Positions 27,482 to 36,450 of a DNA stretch of 64,000 nt are shown in pieces. The stretch is taken from assembly GCF_017876545.1 (NCBI RefSeq), contig NZ_JAGIOD010000001.1:1612001-1676000 (forward strand), written 5' to 3'. The position numbers were made by a program, and so were the translations under genes. This DNA is from Brachybacterium sacelli (GTDB lineage: Bacteria > Actinomycetota > Actinomycetes > Actinomycetales > Dermabacteraceae). Position 1 is the stretch's first letter, and each line of letters opens with the position of its first letter. Under the pieces are notes generated by a model. That model did not search any database, was not told the origin of the DNA, and saw only the letters and a program-made list of their open reading frames with translations.

Positions 27482-28721
27482 CACCGCCTCCGCCACAGAC
27501 GCTCCGGACGCATCGGCCGTCACCGGTCGTTCGATCACGCTCGACGGCGTCACCAAACGCTTCCGCGGCCAGCAGGCGCCGGCCGTGGACAGCATCACCC
27601 TGGAGATCCCGGCCGGGCAGGTGGTGATGCTCGTGGGCCCCTCAGGGTGCGGCAAGACCACCACGCTGAAGATGATCAACCGCCTGGTCGAACCGACCGC
27701 AGGGCGCATCCTGCTCGGCGGCGAGGACGTCACCGACATCGACGGGGACCGGCTCCGGCGGCGGATCGGCTACGTGATTCAGGCCGGCGGGCTCTTCCCG
27801 CACATGAGCGTGGCCGCCAACGTGGCCCTGGTGCCCAAGATGCTGCACTGGGATGCGGAGCGGATCGAGCAGCGCGTGAACGAGCTGCTGGAACTGGTCT
27901 CGCTCGACCCCGACATCTACCGCGACCGCTACCCCCGGGAGCTCTCCGGCGGCCAGCAGCAGCGGATCGGGGTGGCGCGCGCACTCGCCGCGGACCCACC
28001 GGTGCTGCTGATGGACGAGCCCTTCGGCGCGGTGGACCCGATCACCCGGCAGAGGCTGCAGGACGAACTGATCGGGATCCAGCACGAGCTCAACAAGACC
28101 ATCGTCATCGTGACCCATGACTTCGACGAGGCCGTCAAGCTGGGCGACCGGATCGCCATCCTCGATGAAGGCGCCCGCGTGGTGCAGTACGACACCCCCG
28201 AGCGGATCCTGAGCGACCCCGCGGACGAGTTCGTGGAGGACTTCATCGGTTCCGGCGCCGGCCTGAAGCAGCTCTCGCTGCGCCGTGTCCGGGACGTCGA
28301 ACTGATCGAGGCGATCACCGTCACCCCCGACGTCCCGAGCGTGGACGCCCTGGCTCGTGCACGGGAGGCCGGCCACGACCACGTGGTCGTCCTGGACCGG
28401 AACCGGCGACCGGTGGCCTGGCCGTCGCTGCGAGAGCTGGAACGGCTCCCGCAGCTGCCCAGCAGGCCCCGTGCGGATCTCCCGCTGGTCGGCACGGGAG
28501 CGCCGCTGAACGACGCCCTGGACACCATGCTGGTCACCAGCGTGGGCGGCGCCCTGGCCACCAGCGATCGGGGACAGTTCGCCGGCGTGATCGACGTGGA
28601 GACCGTGATGAGAGCCATCACCGAGGTCCGCGAGCAGTCCGTCCCGGACCCCGACGCGCCCATCGGCACCAACACCAGTGACATGCCCGCGGTGACGAAG
28701 GTCGACGATGACGATGACTGA
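27474..28721 (+). CDS. Glycine betaine/choline-type ABC ATPase with CBS region
   Basis: A 415-residue ATPase of the OpuAA/OpuCA/ProV type. Walker A GPSGCGKT lies at 55-62, the signature LSGGQ at 157-161, Walker B with VLLMDEP at 177-183, and the switch His at 215. The region 290-395 (VPSVDALARAREAGHDHVVV, later GGALATSDRGQFAGVIDVETVM) resembles paired CBS modules that sense ionic strength in this family. The start is GTG. It is the only ABC transporter ATPase in the window and belongs to the quaternary-amine class, so it is unlikely to serve the sugar importers. Confidence 0.92.
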   Translation: MPDTASATDAPDASAVTGRSITLDGVTKRFRGQQAPAVDSITLEIPAGQVVMLVGPSGCGKTTTLKMINRLVEPTAGRILLGGEDVTDIDGDRLRRRIGYVIQAGGLFPHMSVAANVALVPKMLHWDAERIEQRVNELLELVSLDPDIYRDRYPRELSGGQQQRIGVARALAADPPVLLMDEPFGAVDPITRQRLQDELIGIQHELNKTIVIVTHDFDEAVKLGDRIAILDEGARVVQYDTPERILSDPADEFVEDFIGSGAGLKQLSLRRVRDVELIEAITVTPDVPSVDALARAREAGHDHVVVLDRNRRPVAWPSLRELERLPQLPSRPRADLPLVGTGAPLNDALDTMLVTSVGGALATSDRGQFAGVIDVETVMRAITEVREQSVPDPDAPIGTNTSDMPAVTKVDDDDD

Positions 28722-29511
28722 GACCCCCCTCGAGGACCGCACGAGTCACGCGCAGCCCCCGGCATCGAAGAAGACCGCCGGCGCGCTGGGCGCGGGATGG
28801 CGCGCGCTCCTGATCCAGCTGGTGGTCATCCTGGCCGCCGTGGGCGCAGTGCTGACCTACGTCGGCATCGCGCCGCTCAGCGATACCGAGCGCAGCACGT
28901 TGAACGCGGGTTCGCTGCGGCAGTACACCCTCGAGCATCTGGAGTTGACCTTCCTGGCCGCACTGCTCGTGCTGGTGATCGCCATCCCTCTGGGCGTCCT
29001 GCTCACCCGCCCGGCGTTCCGCAGGGCCAGCGGCCCCGTGATCGCCGTGGCCAACGCCGGACAGGCCGCCCCGTCCATCGGCCTGGTGGTCCTGCTCGCC
29101 GCCCTGATTCCCTCCGGCTTCTGGGCCGCGATCCTCGCCCTGGTCGTCTACTCGACCCTCCCCGTGCTGCGCAACACCATGGTGGGACTGCGCGGAGTGG
29201 ACCAGCGACTGGTCGAGGCCGGCCGGGGAATGGGGATGAGCTCCGCCGCGGTGCTCTTCCGGATCGAGCTCCCGCTGGCCGTGCCGGTGATGTTGGCCGG
29301 TGTGCGCACCGCTCTCGTGCTGCTCGTCGGCACCGCGGCCCTGGCCACGTTCATCAACGGCGGCGGACTCGGGGTGCTGATCACCACCGGCGTCAACCTG
29401 GACCTCAACCCGGTGCTCATCGTGGGCGCGCTCCTGATCGCCCTGCTGGCCCTGCTGATCGACTGGCTGGGCCGGGTCGCCGAGCACGTCGCACGTCCGA
29501 GGGGGCTGTGA
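28708..29511 (+). CDS. Glycine betaine/choline-type ABC permease
   Basis: The 267-residue second permease of the Opu system. The 30-residue hydrophilic N terminus is followed by six helices. The coupling loop VEAGRGMGMSSAAVLFRIELPLAVP matches that of the first permease. The ATG at 28708 overlaps the ATPase end by 14 bp; another ATG lies 6 bp later. Relatives move betaine, carnitine or choline for osmoprotection. Confidence 0.9.
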   Translation: MTMTETPLEDRTSHAQPPASKKTAGALGAGWRALLIQLVVILAAVGAVLTYVGIAPLSDTERSTLNAGSLRQYTLEHLELTFLAALLVLVIAIPLGVLLTRPAFRRASGPVIAVANAGQAAPSIGLVVLLAALIPSGFWAAILALVVYSTLPVLRNTMVGLRGVDQRLVEAGRGMGMSSAAVLFRIELPLAVPVMLAGVRTALVLLVGTAALATFINGGGLGVLITTGVNLDLNPVLIVGALLIALLALLIDWLGRVAEHVARPRGL

Positions 29512-29513
29512 TC

Positions 29514-30515
29514 ATGACTTTTCGACCGGACCGACGGCTCGCGATGAAGGCGCTCCTGGGCGCCGGCCTGCTCACCGTGGCCGGCTGCGGTCTGCAGCCG
29601 GCCGCCTCGCTCGTCCCCCAGGTGGGGCCGGGTGCGATCCGACGGGTCGAGGACCTGCCCGATGACGCCACGATCACCGTGACGTCGAAGAACTTCACCG
29701 AGCAGATCATCCAGGGGAAGATCGCGCTGCTGGCCCTCACCGCCGCCGGATTCGACGTCGTGGATCTCACCAACGTGCCGGGCAGCCAGCCGGCGCGCGG
29801 CCTGATGGAGACGGGCAAAGCCGATATGACCTGGGAGTACACGGGCACGGCCTGGCTGACCTATCTGGGCCACGAGAAGGGGATCCCCGATCGCACCGAA
29901 CAGTGGGAGGCCGTCAAGGAGGCGGACTCCGCCAACGGCCTGACCTGGCTCGAGCCGGGACCGCTGAACAACACGTACGCGATGGCGGTGCGCGACGAGG
30001 CCGTGGACGAGCTCGGCGGAGTGAAGACCTTGAGCGACATCGCCGAGCTGCCGGTCGAGGACCGCACGATCTGCGTGGAGGCGGAGTTCAACTCCCGCCA
30101 GGACGGGCTGGACCCGATGCTGGAGGCTTACGGCATCCCGCGCGGACAGCCCGACGGCGTCCCCGAGGAGAACATCTCGCTGTTCGACACCGGCGCGGTC
30201 TACACGGCCGCCGATCGCGGCACCCCCTGCAACTTCGGTGAGGTGTTCACGACCGACGGCCGCATCGACAGCCTGGGCCTCACGGTGCTGGAGGACGACC
30301 AGCGCTTCTTCCCCTCCTACAACGTCGCCCCGGTGCTGAAGACCAGCACTCTCGAGGAGTACCCCAGCCTGGCCGACGTGTTCAACGAGGTCACACCGAA
30401 GCTGACCGACGAGAAGATGCGCGAGCTCAACCTGCGGGTCGATGACAACGGCGAGGAGCCGATCGACGTCGCCTACGACTTCATGCTCGACGAAGGCCTC
30501 GTCACCGAGCCCTGA
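29514..30515 (+). CDS. Glycine betaine/choline-binding lipoprotein
   Basis: A 333-residue OpuAC/OpuCC-like substrate-binding protein. The lipobox TVAGC places Cys25 as the lipidated residue. Family motifs are ITVTSKNFTEQIIQGKIAL at the start of the mature domain, ADMTWEYTGTAW, and PSYNVAPVL. The ATG at 29514 lies 2 bp after the permease stop. It completes the four-gene operon and presents the quaternary amine to the two permeases. Confidence 0.92.
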   Translation: MTFRPDRRLAMKALLGAGLLTVAGCGLQPAASLVPQVGPGAIRRVEDLPDDATITVTSKNFTEQIIQGKIALLALTAAGFDVVDLTNVPGSQPARGLMETGKADMTWEYTGTAWLTYLGHEKGIPDRTEQWEAVKEADSANGLTWLEPGPLNNTYAMAVRDEAVDELGGVKTLSDIAELPVEDRTICVEAEFNSRQDGLDPMLEAYGIPRGQPDGVPEENISLFDTGAVYTAADRGTPCNFGEVFTTDGRIDSLGLTVLEDDQRFFPSYNVAPVLKTSTLEEYPSLADVFNEVTPKLTDEKMRELNLRVDDNGEEPIDVAYDFMLDEGLVTEP

Positions 30516-30527
30516 GCGCTGCAGGAA

Positions 30528-30539
30528 GCGGGCGCCCGC
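30528..30539 (+). terminator. GC palindrome after the Opu operon
   Basis: The perfect 12-bp palindrome GCGGGCGCCCGC begins 12 bp beyond the last Opu stop codon. There is no T run, so it is only a weak terminator candidate. Confidence 0.25.
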
Positions 30540-30599
30540 ACGCGTGGGCCTGACCGCGACGTGGCCGGCGCTGATCTCGCGCCCTGCGCGGCGGCGTCC

Positions 30600-30791
30600 A
30601 CCGCGCCGCGGGGGGTGGAGATCGATGGACCGGCCCCAGACGCCGATGCGGTCATCGAACTCGTCAGAATTCTTGATGCGGTCCCATAGGCCGTAGCAGA
30701 CGCCCTGCGGCTCATCGCGGGTCCGCTCGCGGCCGTGGACCACCTCGAGCCCGCCGCTCCCTCCGATCCACCGGAGGGCGCGCCCCTTCAT
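30600..30791 (-). pseudogene. Decayed fragment of an FAD-dependent oxidoreductase
   Basis: The 372-bp gap 30516-30887 contains a minus-strand stretch that reads protein-like, unlike random high-GC frames. Near its middle it encodes CYGLWDRIKNSDEFDDR, preceded by LEVVHGRERTRDE. This resembles, in order and spacing, the segment of the intact FAD oxidoreductase at 41004-43325 that reads WWIELGKPWDTIDDAETIRHE and then LGVWDWIKN. Neither flank continues the family, so it looks like a remnant of a deleted gene. The identification is by eye on about 50 residues. Confidence 0.35.
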
Positions 30792-30844
30792 GCCGTGGCG
30801 GATCACCCTCTGCCGCGAGATCACTCTGCCCGTCCGGTTGCCCT

Positions 30845-30865
30845 GATTACATGTTGCATGTAATC
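30845..30865. promoter_or_regulatory. Perfect palindrome, candidate GntR operator
   Basis: GATTACATG (30845-30853) and CATGTAATC (30857-30865) are perfect inverted 9-bp arms around TTG. They lie 23 bp upstream of the GntR start codon, overlapping the expected promoter. FadR/FCD-type regulators bind such sites, so autorepression of the sugar-acid operon is likely. Confidence 0.65.
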
Positions 30866-30887
30866 TCTGCGCTCAAGGAGGGCGATG

Positions 30888-31592
30888 ATGGCTCAACTCA
30901 CACTGGACACAAGCTCCATCACCAGAGGCGACGGCCTCGTGGACCAGGCCTACACGGTGATCCGCGACGCGATCCTCAGCCGGCGCCTGGCACCAGGCAG
31001 CAGGCTGTCCGTCCCCGAGATCGCCCGGCAGCTCGACATCAGTCGCAGTCCTGTCCGGGAGGCCATAGCCCGCATCGAGTACGAGGGCCTCGCGGAGAGC
31101 GTGTCCCACCGGGGCGCTGTCGTCGTGGAGATCGGCCTCGACGAGCTGGTCGGCATCTATGACCTGCGTGAGGTGCTCGAAGGCCTCGCCGCGCGACTCG
31201 CGACCCGAGCCGCGGATCCCACGCTGATCGATGACCTCGAGCAGAACTGGCAGGGCCACCACGACGCCGTCGACAGCGGCGATGTGGAACGGCACATGGA
31301 GCTCGACGCGGCATTCCACCGTCGGATCCGCGAAGCCGGTGGCAACCTCCGCCTCTCGGATCACCTGCGGCAGCTGCAGGGGCAGATCCGGGTGGCGATG
31401 TCGACCACCGTCGCCCGCCGGGGCGGCATGCATGCAGCTCTTGCCGAGCATCGCGCCCTCATCGACGCCATCCGCGGCGGAGACCCCGCCAACGCGGAGA
31501 CCGTCGCCCGCGATCACATCACCCGTCTGCGCGAGAGCCTCCACGACGCGGCTCTCGCGGACCAGCACATCGACGAAAGGCACGAGACATGA
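30888..31592 (+). CDS. GntR family regulator, FCD (FadR-like) subfamily
   Basis: 234 residues. The N-terminal winged helix (SVPEIARQLDISRSPVREAIARIE) lies at about 45-68. The all-helical FCD domain follows, with metal-ligand-like residues in ELDAAFHRRI and HRALIDAI. AAGGAGG favours ATG 30888 over the adjacent ATG 30885. It is first in a five-gene run and its last codon overlaps the next gene by 4 bp. It likely senses a sugar acid and represses through the palindrome upstream. Confidence 0.9.
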   Translation: MAQLTLDTSSITRGDGLVDQAYTVIRDAILSRRLAPGSRLSVPEIARQLDISRSPVREAIARIEYEGLAESVSHRGAVVVEIGLDELVGIYDLREVLEGLAARLATRAADPTLIDDLEQNWQGHHDAVDSGDVERHMELDAAFHRRIREAGGNLRLSDHLRQLQGQIRVAMSTTVARRGGMHAALAEHRALIDAIRGGDPANAETVARDHITRLRESLHDAALADQHIDERHET

Positions 31593-32461
31593 CCACCACC
31601 GCAGTCATCGGACTGGGAACCATGGGCGGCCGCATCGCCCACTCGATCGCCACCGGCGGCCACGAGGTCCGCGGCTTCGACCCCTTCGAGGGCGCCCGTG
31701 AGGCAGCCTCCGCCTCGGGCATCACCGTCTTCGAGACCGCCGAAGAAGCCCTGCAGGGGGCAGAACTGGCCATCATCTCCGTCCCGCGCCCCGAGCACGT
31801 CCTTGCCTCGGCACGCGGAGCCCTGTCCACGGCCGAGGGGGCCGTCGTCGCGGACATGTCGACCATCGATCCCGGCAGCGCCCAGGAGGCCTCACGGATC
31901 CTCGCCGAGCACCACGTCACCTATGTCGATGCCCCGGTGCTGGGCAGGCCCGACAAGATCGGCAACTGGACGCTCCCGACCGGCGGACCCGAGGAAGCGG
32001 CCGAGCTGGTGCGCTCCGTGCTGGAGGGCACGGTCGCCAAGCAGGTGGTCCGCGTGGGTGACGTCGGGGCCGGACACGCCGTGAAGGTCCTCAACAACCT
32101 CATGTTCGGCGCGATCAACGCGATCACGGCGGAGGTCCTCACCACCTGCGAAGCCGCCGGCGTCGACCCCGAGGTCTTCGTCTCCACTATCGCCGACTCC
32201 GGCGCCGCGACCGTCTCCAACCTGTTCCGTGAGATCGCCCCGAAGATGATCGCGAGCGACTTCGAGCCGGCCTTCGCCCTCCAGCTGCTGGCGAAGGACA
32301 ACAAGCTGGCGATCGACCTCGCCCGCTCCGTCGGTGCACCCACCCACCTCGCCGAGAGCATCGACCGCGTCAACACCGCGGCCATGGAACGGGGGCTGGC
32401 AGATCGCGATACCGGCGCGGTCCAGGAGCTCTACCGCTCCCAGTCCGGAGCCGCTCGATGA
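31589..32461 (+). CDS. NAD(P)-dependent beta-hydroxyacid dehydrogenase
   Basis: A 290-residue member of the 3-hydroxyisobutyrate dehydrogenase/tartronate semialdehyde reductase family. The Rossmann motif GLGTMG is at 8-13, and the substrate segment DAPVLGRPD at 114-122. The catalytic Lys166 lies in GHAVKVLNN. It overlaps the GntR gene (ATGA) and the dehydratase gene (4 bp). In a cluster with a sugar-acid dehydratase it may reduce a semialdehyde produced by an aldolase, or oxidise a hydroxy acid. The exact substrate is unknown. Confidence 0.85.
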   Translation: MTTTAVIGLGTMGGRIAHSIATGGHEVRGFDPFEGAREAASASGITVFETAEEALQGAELAIISVPRPEHVLASARGALSTAEGAVVADMSTIDPGSAQEASRILAEHHVTYVDAPVLGRPDKIGNWTLPTGGPEEAAELVRSVLEGTVAKQVVRVGDVGAGHAVKVLNNLMFGAINAITAEVLTTCEAAGVDPEVFVSTIADSGAATVSNLFREIAPKMIASDFEPAFALQLLAKDNKLAIDLARSVGAPTHLAESIDRVNTAAMERGLADRDTGAVQELYRSQSGAAR

Positions 32462-33594
32462 GCGACCTGCCTATCGAGCGCATCGTCGCGCGCGTCCTCG
32501 AGGCCCCTCTCGAGGACCACGTGCCGATGTCCTTCTCCCAGCTGAGCGCCCGGCGCACCTTCCTGGTCGAGGTCCACGCGGGCGGCGAGGTCGGGATCGG
32601 CGAGAGCTGGATCAACTACCCCGACTGGGCTGCCACCGAACGCCTCGCCACTCTGCTCGAGGGAGTCGCCCCGCTCGCCCTGGGGTGCGACGCCCTCGAC
32701 CCCGGGGCCCTGCTGGATTCACTCGTCGCCGCTCTCGGCGGCGTGGGTCGGCAGTGGGGCGCGCACGGTCCGATCTGGCAGGCGATCAGCGGCATCGACA
32801 TCGCCCTGTGGGACCTGCACGGTCGTCTGGCCGGCACCTCCACCGCACAGACGCTCGGCCTCGTCCGCGACAGCGCCCCCGCCTACGCCAGCGGCGTCGG
32901 CCCCACCAAGGTCCACGAGCTCACCGAGCGTGCGCTCGAGCTGGGCCTGACGGCGGTCAAGACCAAGGTCGGATTCGGCCAGGAAACCGACCGCGCCACC
33001 ATCGCGGCCGTCCGTGAGACGGCTCCCGACATCCGCATCTTCGCCGACGCCAACCAGGCGTGGACCCTCGAGGAAGCCATCGCGAACACGACGTGGCTCC
33101 AGCAGGAAGGGGTCGAGCTGCTCGAGGAGCCCGTCTCGGGCGACGACCCCCGGGACCTCGCCACCTTGCACGAGGTCACCGGGATCCCGCTGGCAGGCGG
33201 CGAGAACGTGTACGGACTGGAGAATCTGGTCCGTCTCGTCACGACCGAGGGCCTCGTCCACGCCCAGCCCGACGTCGCCAAGTCGGGTGGCCTGACCGTT
33301 CCGCTGCGCCTGGCCGAGCAGCTCGACGGCACCGGGTGCGTGCTCAGCCCCCACTGGTATTCCGGCGCCATCGGCCTGCGCGCCTCCATCACGCTCGCCA
33401 CCACGGTCACCCACGCCGGGTGGATCGAGCTCGACGTGCGCGCCAACCCCCTGCGTGACGACCTCGTCACCGACGGGTTCCCCCTCCGCGAGGGCCATGT
33501 CCTCGCTCCCGGAGCTCACGGCCTCGTCGGCGACCTCGATGCCGACGCCGTGAGCCGATTCCAAGTCCACTCCGACGAACGGAGCCTTTCATGA
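32458..33594 (+). CDS. Enolase-superfamily dehydratase (mandelate racemase/muconate lactonizing type)
   Basis: 378 residues with a capping domain and a TIM barrel. The catalytic Lys pair is in VKTKVG (168 and 170). Metal ligands are Asp197 in FADANQ, Glu223/224 in LLEEPV and Glu249 in GGEN. Asp272 and His299 (LSPHWYSG) complete the set. These residues suit abstraction of a proton alpha to a carboxylate, as in sugar-acid dehydration. The cluster holds an oxidoreductase, an aldehyde dehydrogenase and a transporter. The exact sugar acid cannot be read from the sequence. Confidence 0.85.
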   Translation: MSDLPIERIVARVLEAPLEDHVPMSFSQLSARRTFLVEVHAGGEVGIGESWINYPDWAATERLATLLEGVAPLALGCDALDPGALLDSLVAALGGVGRQWGAHGPIWQAISGIDIALWDLHGRLAGTSTAQTLGLVRDSAPAYASGVGPTKVHELTERALELGLTAVKTKVGFGQETDRATIAAVRETAPDIRIFADANQAWTLEEAIANTTWLQQEGVELLEEPVSGDDPRDLATLHEVTGIPLAGGENVYGLENLVRLVTTEGLVHAQPDVAKSGGLTVPLRLAEQLDGTGCVLSPHWYSGAIGLRASITLATTVTHAGWIELDVRANPLRDDLVTDGFPLREGHVLAPGAHGLVGDLDADAVSRFQVHSDERSLS

Positions 33595-35006
33595 GCACCC
33601 TGTCCATCCCCGCAGCCCGCATCGGTGGCGACATCCTCGCCGGCGCCGCGCACGACGTGATCGACCCCGCCACCGGCGCCGCCTTCGCGAGTGTCGGCTG
33701 GGCCGGCGCCGCCGACGTCGAACGCGCCGTGAGCGTGGCCGCCGGCGCCTTCGCCGCCTGGTCCACCACGCCGGCCCGGGAGCGCGCCGCCGCCCTGCGC
33801 GCCATCGCCGCCGACCTGCGCGCCGAGGCCGCAGAGATCGCGCCGGCGATCGCCGCCGAGTCGGGCAAGCTCCTTCCGGAGGCCACCGCCGAGGTCGAGT
33901 TCTCCGCGAAGTACTTCGACTGGTTCGCCGAAGCTCCCGCGATCGCCGAGGAGGAGGCCGGGCGTGTCACCCCAATGCGACGCTTCCGCGTACGCCGCCA
34001 CCCGGTGGGTGTCGTCGCCGCGATCGGCACCTGGAACTTCCCGCTGTCGATCCCGGCCCGCAAGATCGCCGCGTCGATCGCCGCCGGCTGCCCCACCGTC
34101 CTCAAGCCGAGCGAACGCACCCCGGTCTCCTCCGATGCGCTGGTGCGAATCTGCGAGCGCCACCTCCCGGTCGGCGTCATCGGCCAGGTCATCGGCGACG
34201 GCATCGAGATCTCGAATGCGCTGATCGACGATCCGCGCATCGCCGCGGTCACCTTCACCGGTTCGACTGCGATCGGCACGATCATCGCCGAGCGAGCGGG
34301 CCGCAGCCTGACCCGTGCCTGCCTCGAGCTCGGTGGACGAGCGCCCTTCATCGTGCGTGAGGACGCCGACGTGGCCGACGCCGTCGAGCACCTGCTGATC
34401 GCCAAGCTGCGCAACAACGGCGAGTCCTGCATCGCGGCGAACACCGTTTTCGTGCCCAGGTCGCTGGCCGAGGAGTTTCGGGCGGTCCTCGCGGCGCGCA
34501 TCGAGGCCACCCGCCCGGGCGCCCAGAGCGATGACGACGTCGACTTCGGCCCGCTCATCGACGCCGGCGCGGTCGAGCGCCTGAACTCCCTCGTCCAGAA
34601 GGCCGAGCAGGCGGGCAAGCGTGTGGTGCGCGGCCAGGACGGACCCGATGGCGGCGCCTTCATGGCCGCAGCAGTCGTCGAGGACGCTCGTGGTACCGAG
34701 CTGTACGACCAGGAGATCTTCGGTCCGGTGCTCGCCCTGGTCACCTACGACGAGGAGGACGCCGTCGTCGAGGAGGTCAATGCGTGGGGCGTGGGCCTGG
34801 CCGGCTACGTGTGCGGCCGGGACCTCGCCGCGGCTCAGGATCTCGCCGAGCGCCTGCGGATCGGGATCGTCGGCATCAACAACGGTGCCCCGAACACCCC
34901 GGAAGTCCCTTTCGGCGGCTTCGGCGGCTCCGGAATCGGTCGCGAGGGCGGCATGGAGGGGTACGACGAGTTCACCGAGCTGCAGTCGCTCTCGATCGCC
35001 CGCTGA
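33591..35006 (+). CDS. Aldehyde dehydrogenase (succinate-/ketoglutarate-semialdehyde type)
   Basis: 471 residues, usual length for the superfamily. The oxyanion Asn149 is in GTWNFP, Lys172 in LKPSE, TFTGSTAIG binds cofactor, and the general base Glu246 is in LELGG. The catalytic Cys280 is in NNGESC. It overlaps the dehydratase gene by 4 bp. In oxidative pentose/hexaric-acid routes such enzymes oxidise the semialdehyde formed after dehydration. Here that step is inferred from context. Confidence 0.9.
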   Translation: MSTLSIPAARIGGDILAGAAHDVIDPATGAAFASVGWAGAADVERAVSVAAGAFAAWSTTPARERAAALRAIAADLRAEAAEIAPAIAAESGKLLPEATAEVEFSAKYFDWFAEAPAIAEEEAGRVTPMRRFRVRRHPVGVVAAIGTWNFPLSIPARKIAASIAAGCPTVLKPSERTPVSSDALVRICERHLPVGVIGQVIGDGIEISNALIDDPRIAAVTFTGSTAIGTIIAERAGRSLTRACLELGGRAPFIVREDADVADAVEHLLIAKLRNNGESCIAANTVFVPRSLAEEFRAVLAARIEATRPGAQSDDDVDFGPLIDAGAVERLNSLVQKAEQAGKRVVRGQDGPDGGAFMAAAVVEDARGTELYDQEIFGPVLALVTYDEEDAVVEEVNAWGVGLAGYVCGRDLAAAQDLAERLRIGIVGINNGAPNTPEVPFGGFGGSGIGREGGMEGYDEFTELQSLSIAR

Positions 35007-35035
35007 GCGGTCCCGCCCCAGGAAAGGGAATTGTC

Positions 35036-36442
35036 ATGGACAAGGTAGTCCTGCGCACCAAGCGCGATGTGATCGCGTTCGTCAACGACCATCCCACCGG
35101 CAGCTCCCGCGGCAAGATCATCGCCCTGATCGCCCTCGGCTCCATCTTCATCGACGCCTACGACTTCACGTCCCTCGCGATCGGTCTGGACTCGATGAAG
35201 GCCGAGCTGAACCCCACCCCGTTCCAGGTGGGGACCACCACCTCGGCGATGGCGGTCGGAGCCCTGCTGGGCGCGATCTTCGGCGGGTACCTCGTGGACA
35301 AGCTCGGTCGCTACAAGCTGCTGATCCTCGACCTGATGCTCTTCGTCGTCGCGGCGATCGGTGCGGCCCTGTCTCCCTCCATCGAGGTGCTGATCGTCTG
35401 GCGCTTCCTGCTGGGACTGGGCGTGGGCCTGGACATGCCCGCCGCCTTGAGCCTGGTCGCGGAGTTCACCCGCAACAAGGACAAGGGCAAGTTCGTCAAC
35501 CTCTGGCAGCCCATGTGGTACGCCGCGACGATCACCTCGGCGGCCCTGGTGCTCCCGCTGGTGTTCCTCGGGATGGAGGAGCACATGTGGCGCTGGGCCG
35601 TCGGCTTCGGCGCCGTCCCGGCGCTGATCATCCTCGCCCTGCGCTTCCTGTTCGCCGATGAGAGCCCCATGTGGGCGGCGCACAACCTGGGCATGGGGGA
35701 GGCGGTCAAGATCCTCCGCAAGAACTTCCCCTCCACGGAGTTCGTGATCGAGGAAGGCGAGGCGGAGGCTGAAGCGGACACCAGGATCGCCCGCATCTTC
35801 GAGCGCGGATATCGCATCCGTTCGCTCGTCGTCGCGGTGGTCAGCGGCTTCCAGGCGGTCCAGTACTTCGCAGTCGGGTTCTACCTGCCGGTGATCGTGG
35901 GACTGATCTTCGGCCAGGACGTCGTCTCCATCGTGATCGGCACGATCCTGCTGAACGTGTTCGGTCTGCTGGGCGGGGGCATCCAGCCGTTCCTCACGCA
36001 TCGCTTCGGCGGGCGGGTGCTCACCCTGATCGGCAGCGCGATATGCGTGATCGCGCTGGTCGCCGTCGGCCTGGTCGAGGTGGAGTCCACGCCGTACCTC
36101 GCCGCTCTGCTCGTGGGCGCGTTCATCTTCGGCCACTCCTTCGGGCCGGGCTCGCAGGGCAAGACGATGGCGACGCTGTCGTACCCCACCGACCTGCGCG
36201 GCACCGGCACCGGCTGGGCCGAGGCGTGCAGCCGCGTGGGGTCCATCGTCGGGTTCTACGTGTTCCCGCTGGTGGTGGCCGCAGTAGGCCTGTCCCAGAC
36301 GATGATCCTCCTCGCCGCTGTTCCGCTGATCATCTTCGTGACCGTGCTGGTCGCCCGCTGGGACCCGAAGGACGTCGACATCGAAGCGGGATCCGTCGGG
36401 CAGGCCGCCGGGGCGCAGAAACCGGCGCTGGCCCCGCGGTAG
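35036..36442 (+). CDS. MFS transporter, sugar-acid or sugar type
   Basis: A 468-residue protein with 12 predicted helices. It has IDAYDFTSLAIGLDSMK in helix 1, GGYLVDKLGRYKLL in loop 2-3, and RFLLGLGVGLDMPAAL. The central loop is charged. The ATG at 35036 follows GGAAAGGGAA, and upstream in-frame sequence overlaps the aldehyde dehydrogenase. Last gene of the sugar-acid operon, so it is likely the uptake system for its substrate. Its stop is 8 bp from that of the convergent LacI gene. Confidence 0.88.
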   Translation: MDKVVLRTKRDVIAFVNDHPTGSSRGKIIALIALGSIFIDAYDFTSLAIGLDSMKAELNPTPFQVGTTTSAMAVGALLGAIFGGYLVDKLGRYKLLILDLMLFVVAAIGAALSPSIEVLIVWRFLLGLGVGLDMPAALSLVAEFTRNKDKGKFVNLWQPMWYAATITSAALVLPLVFLGMEEHMWRWAVGFGAVPALIILALRFLFADESPMWAAHNLGMGEAVKILRKNFPSTEFVIEEGEAEAEADTRIARIFERGYRIRSLVVAVVSGFQAVQYFAVGFYLPVIVGLIFGQDVVSIVIGTILLNVFGLLGGGIQPFLTHRFGGRVLTLIGSAICVIALVAVGLVEVESTPYLAALLVGAFIFGHSFGPGSQGKTMATLSYPTDLRGTGTGWAEACSRVGSIVGFYVFPLVVAAVGLSQTMILLAAVPLIIFVTVLVARWDPKDVDIEAGSVGQAAGAQKPALAPR

Positions 36443-36450
36443 TGCCGAGC

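Noticed and set aside
29148..30824. A 558-codon minus-strand frame opposite the Opu binding-protein gene
   Set aside because: Most of it is antisense to a clear lipoprotein gene with strong family motifs. Only the part outside that gene (30600-30791) is protein-like and is reported as a remnant.
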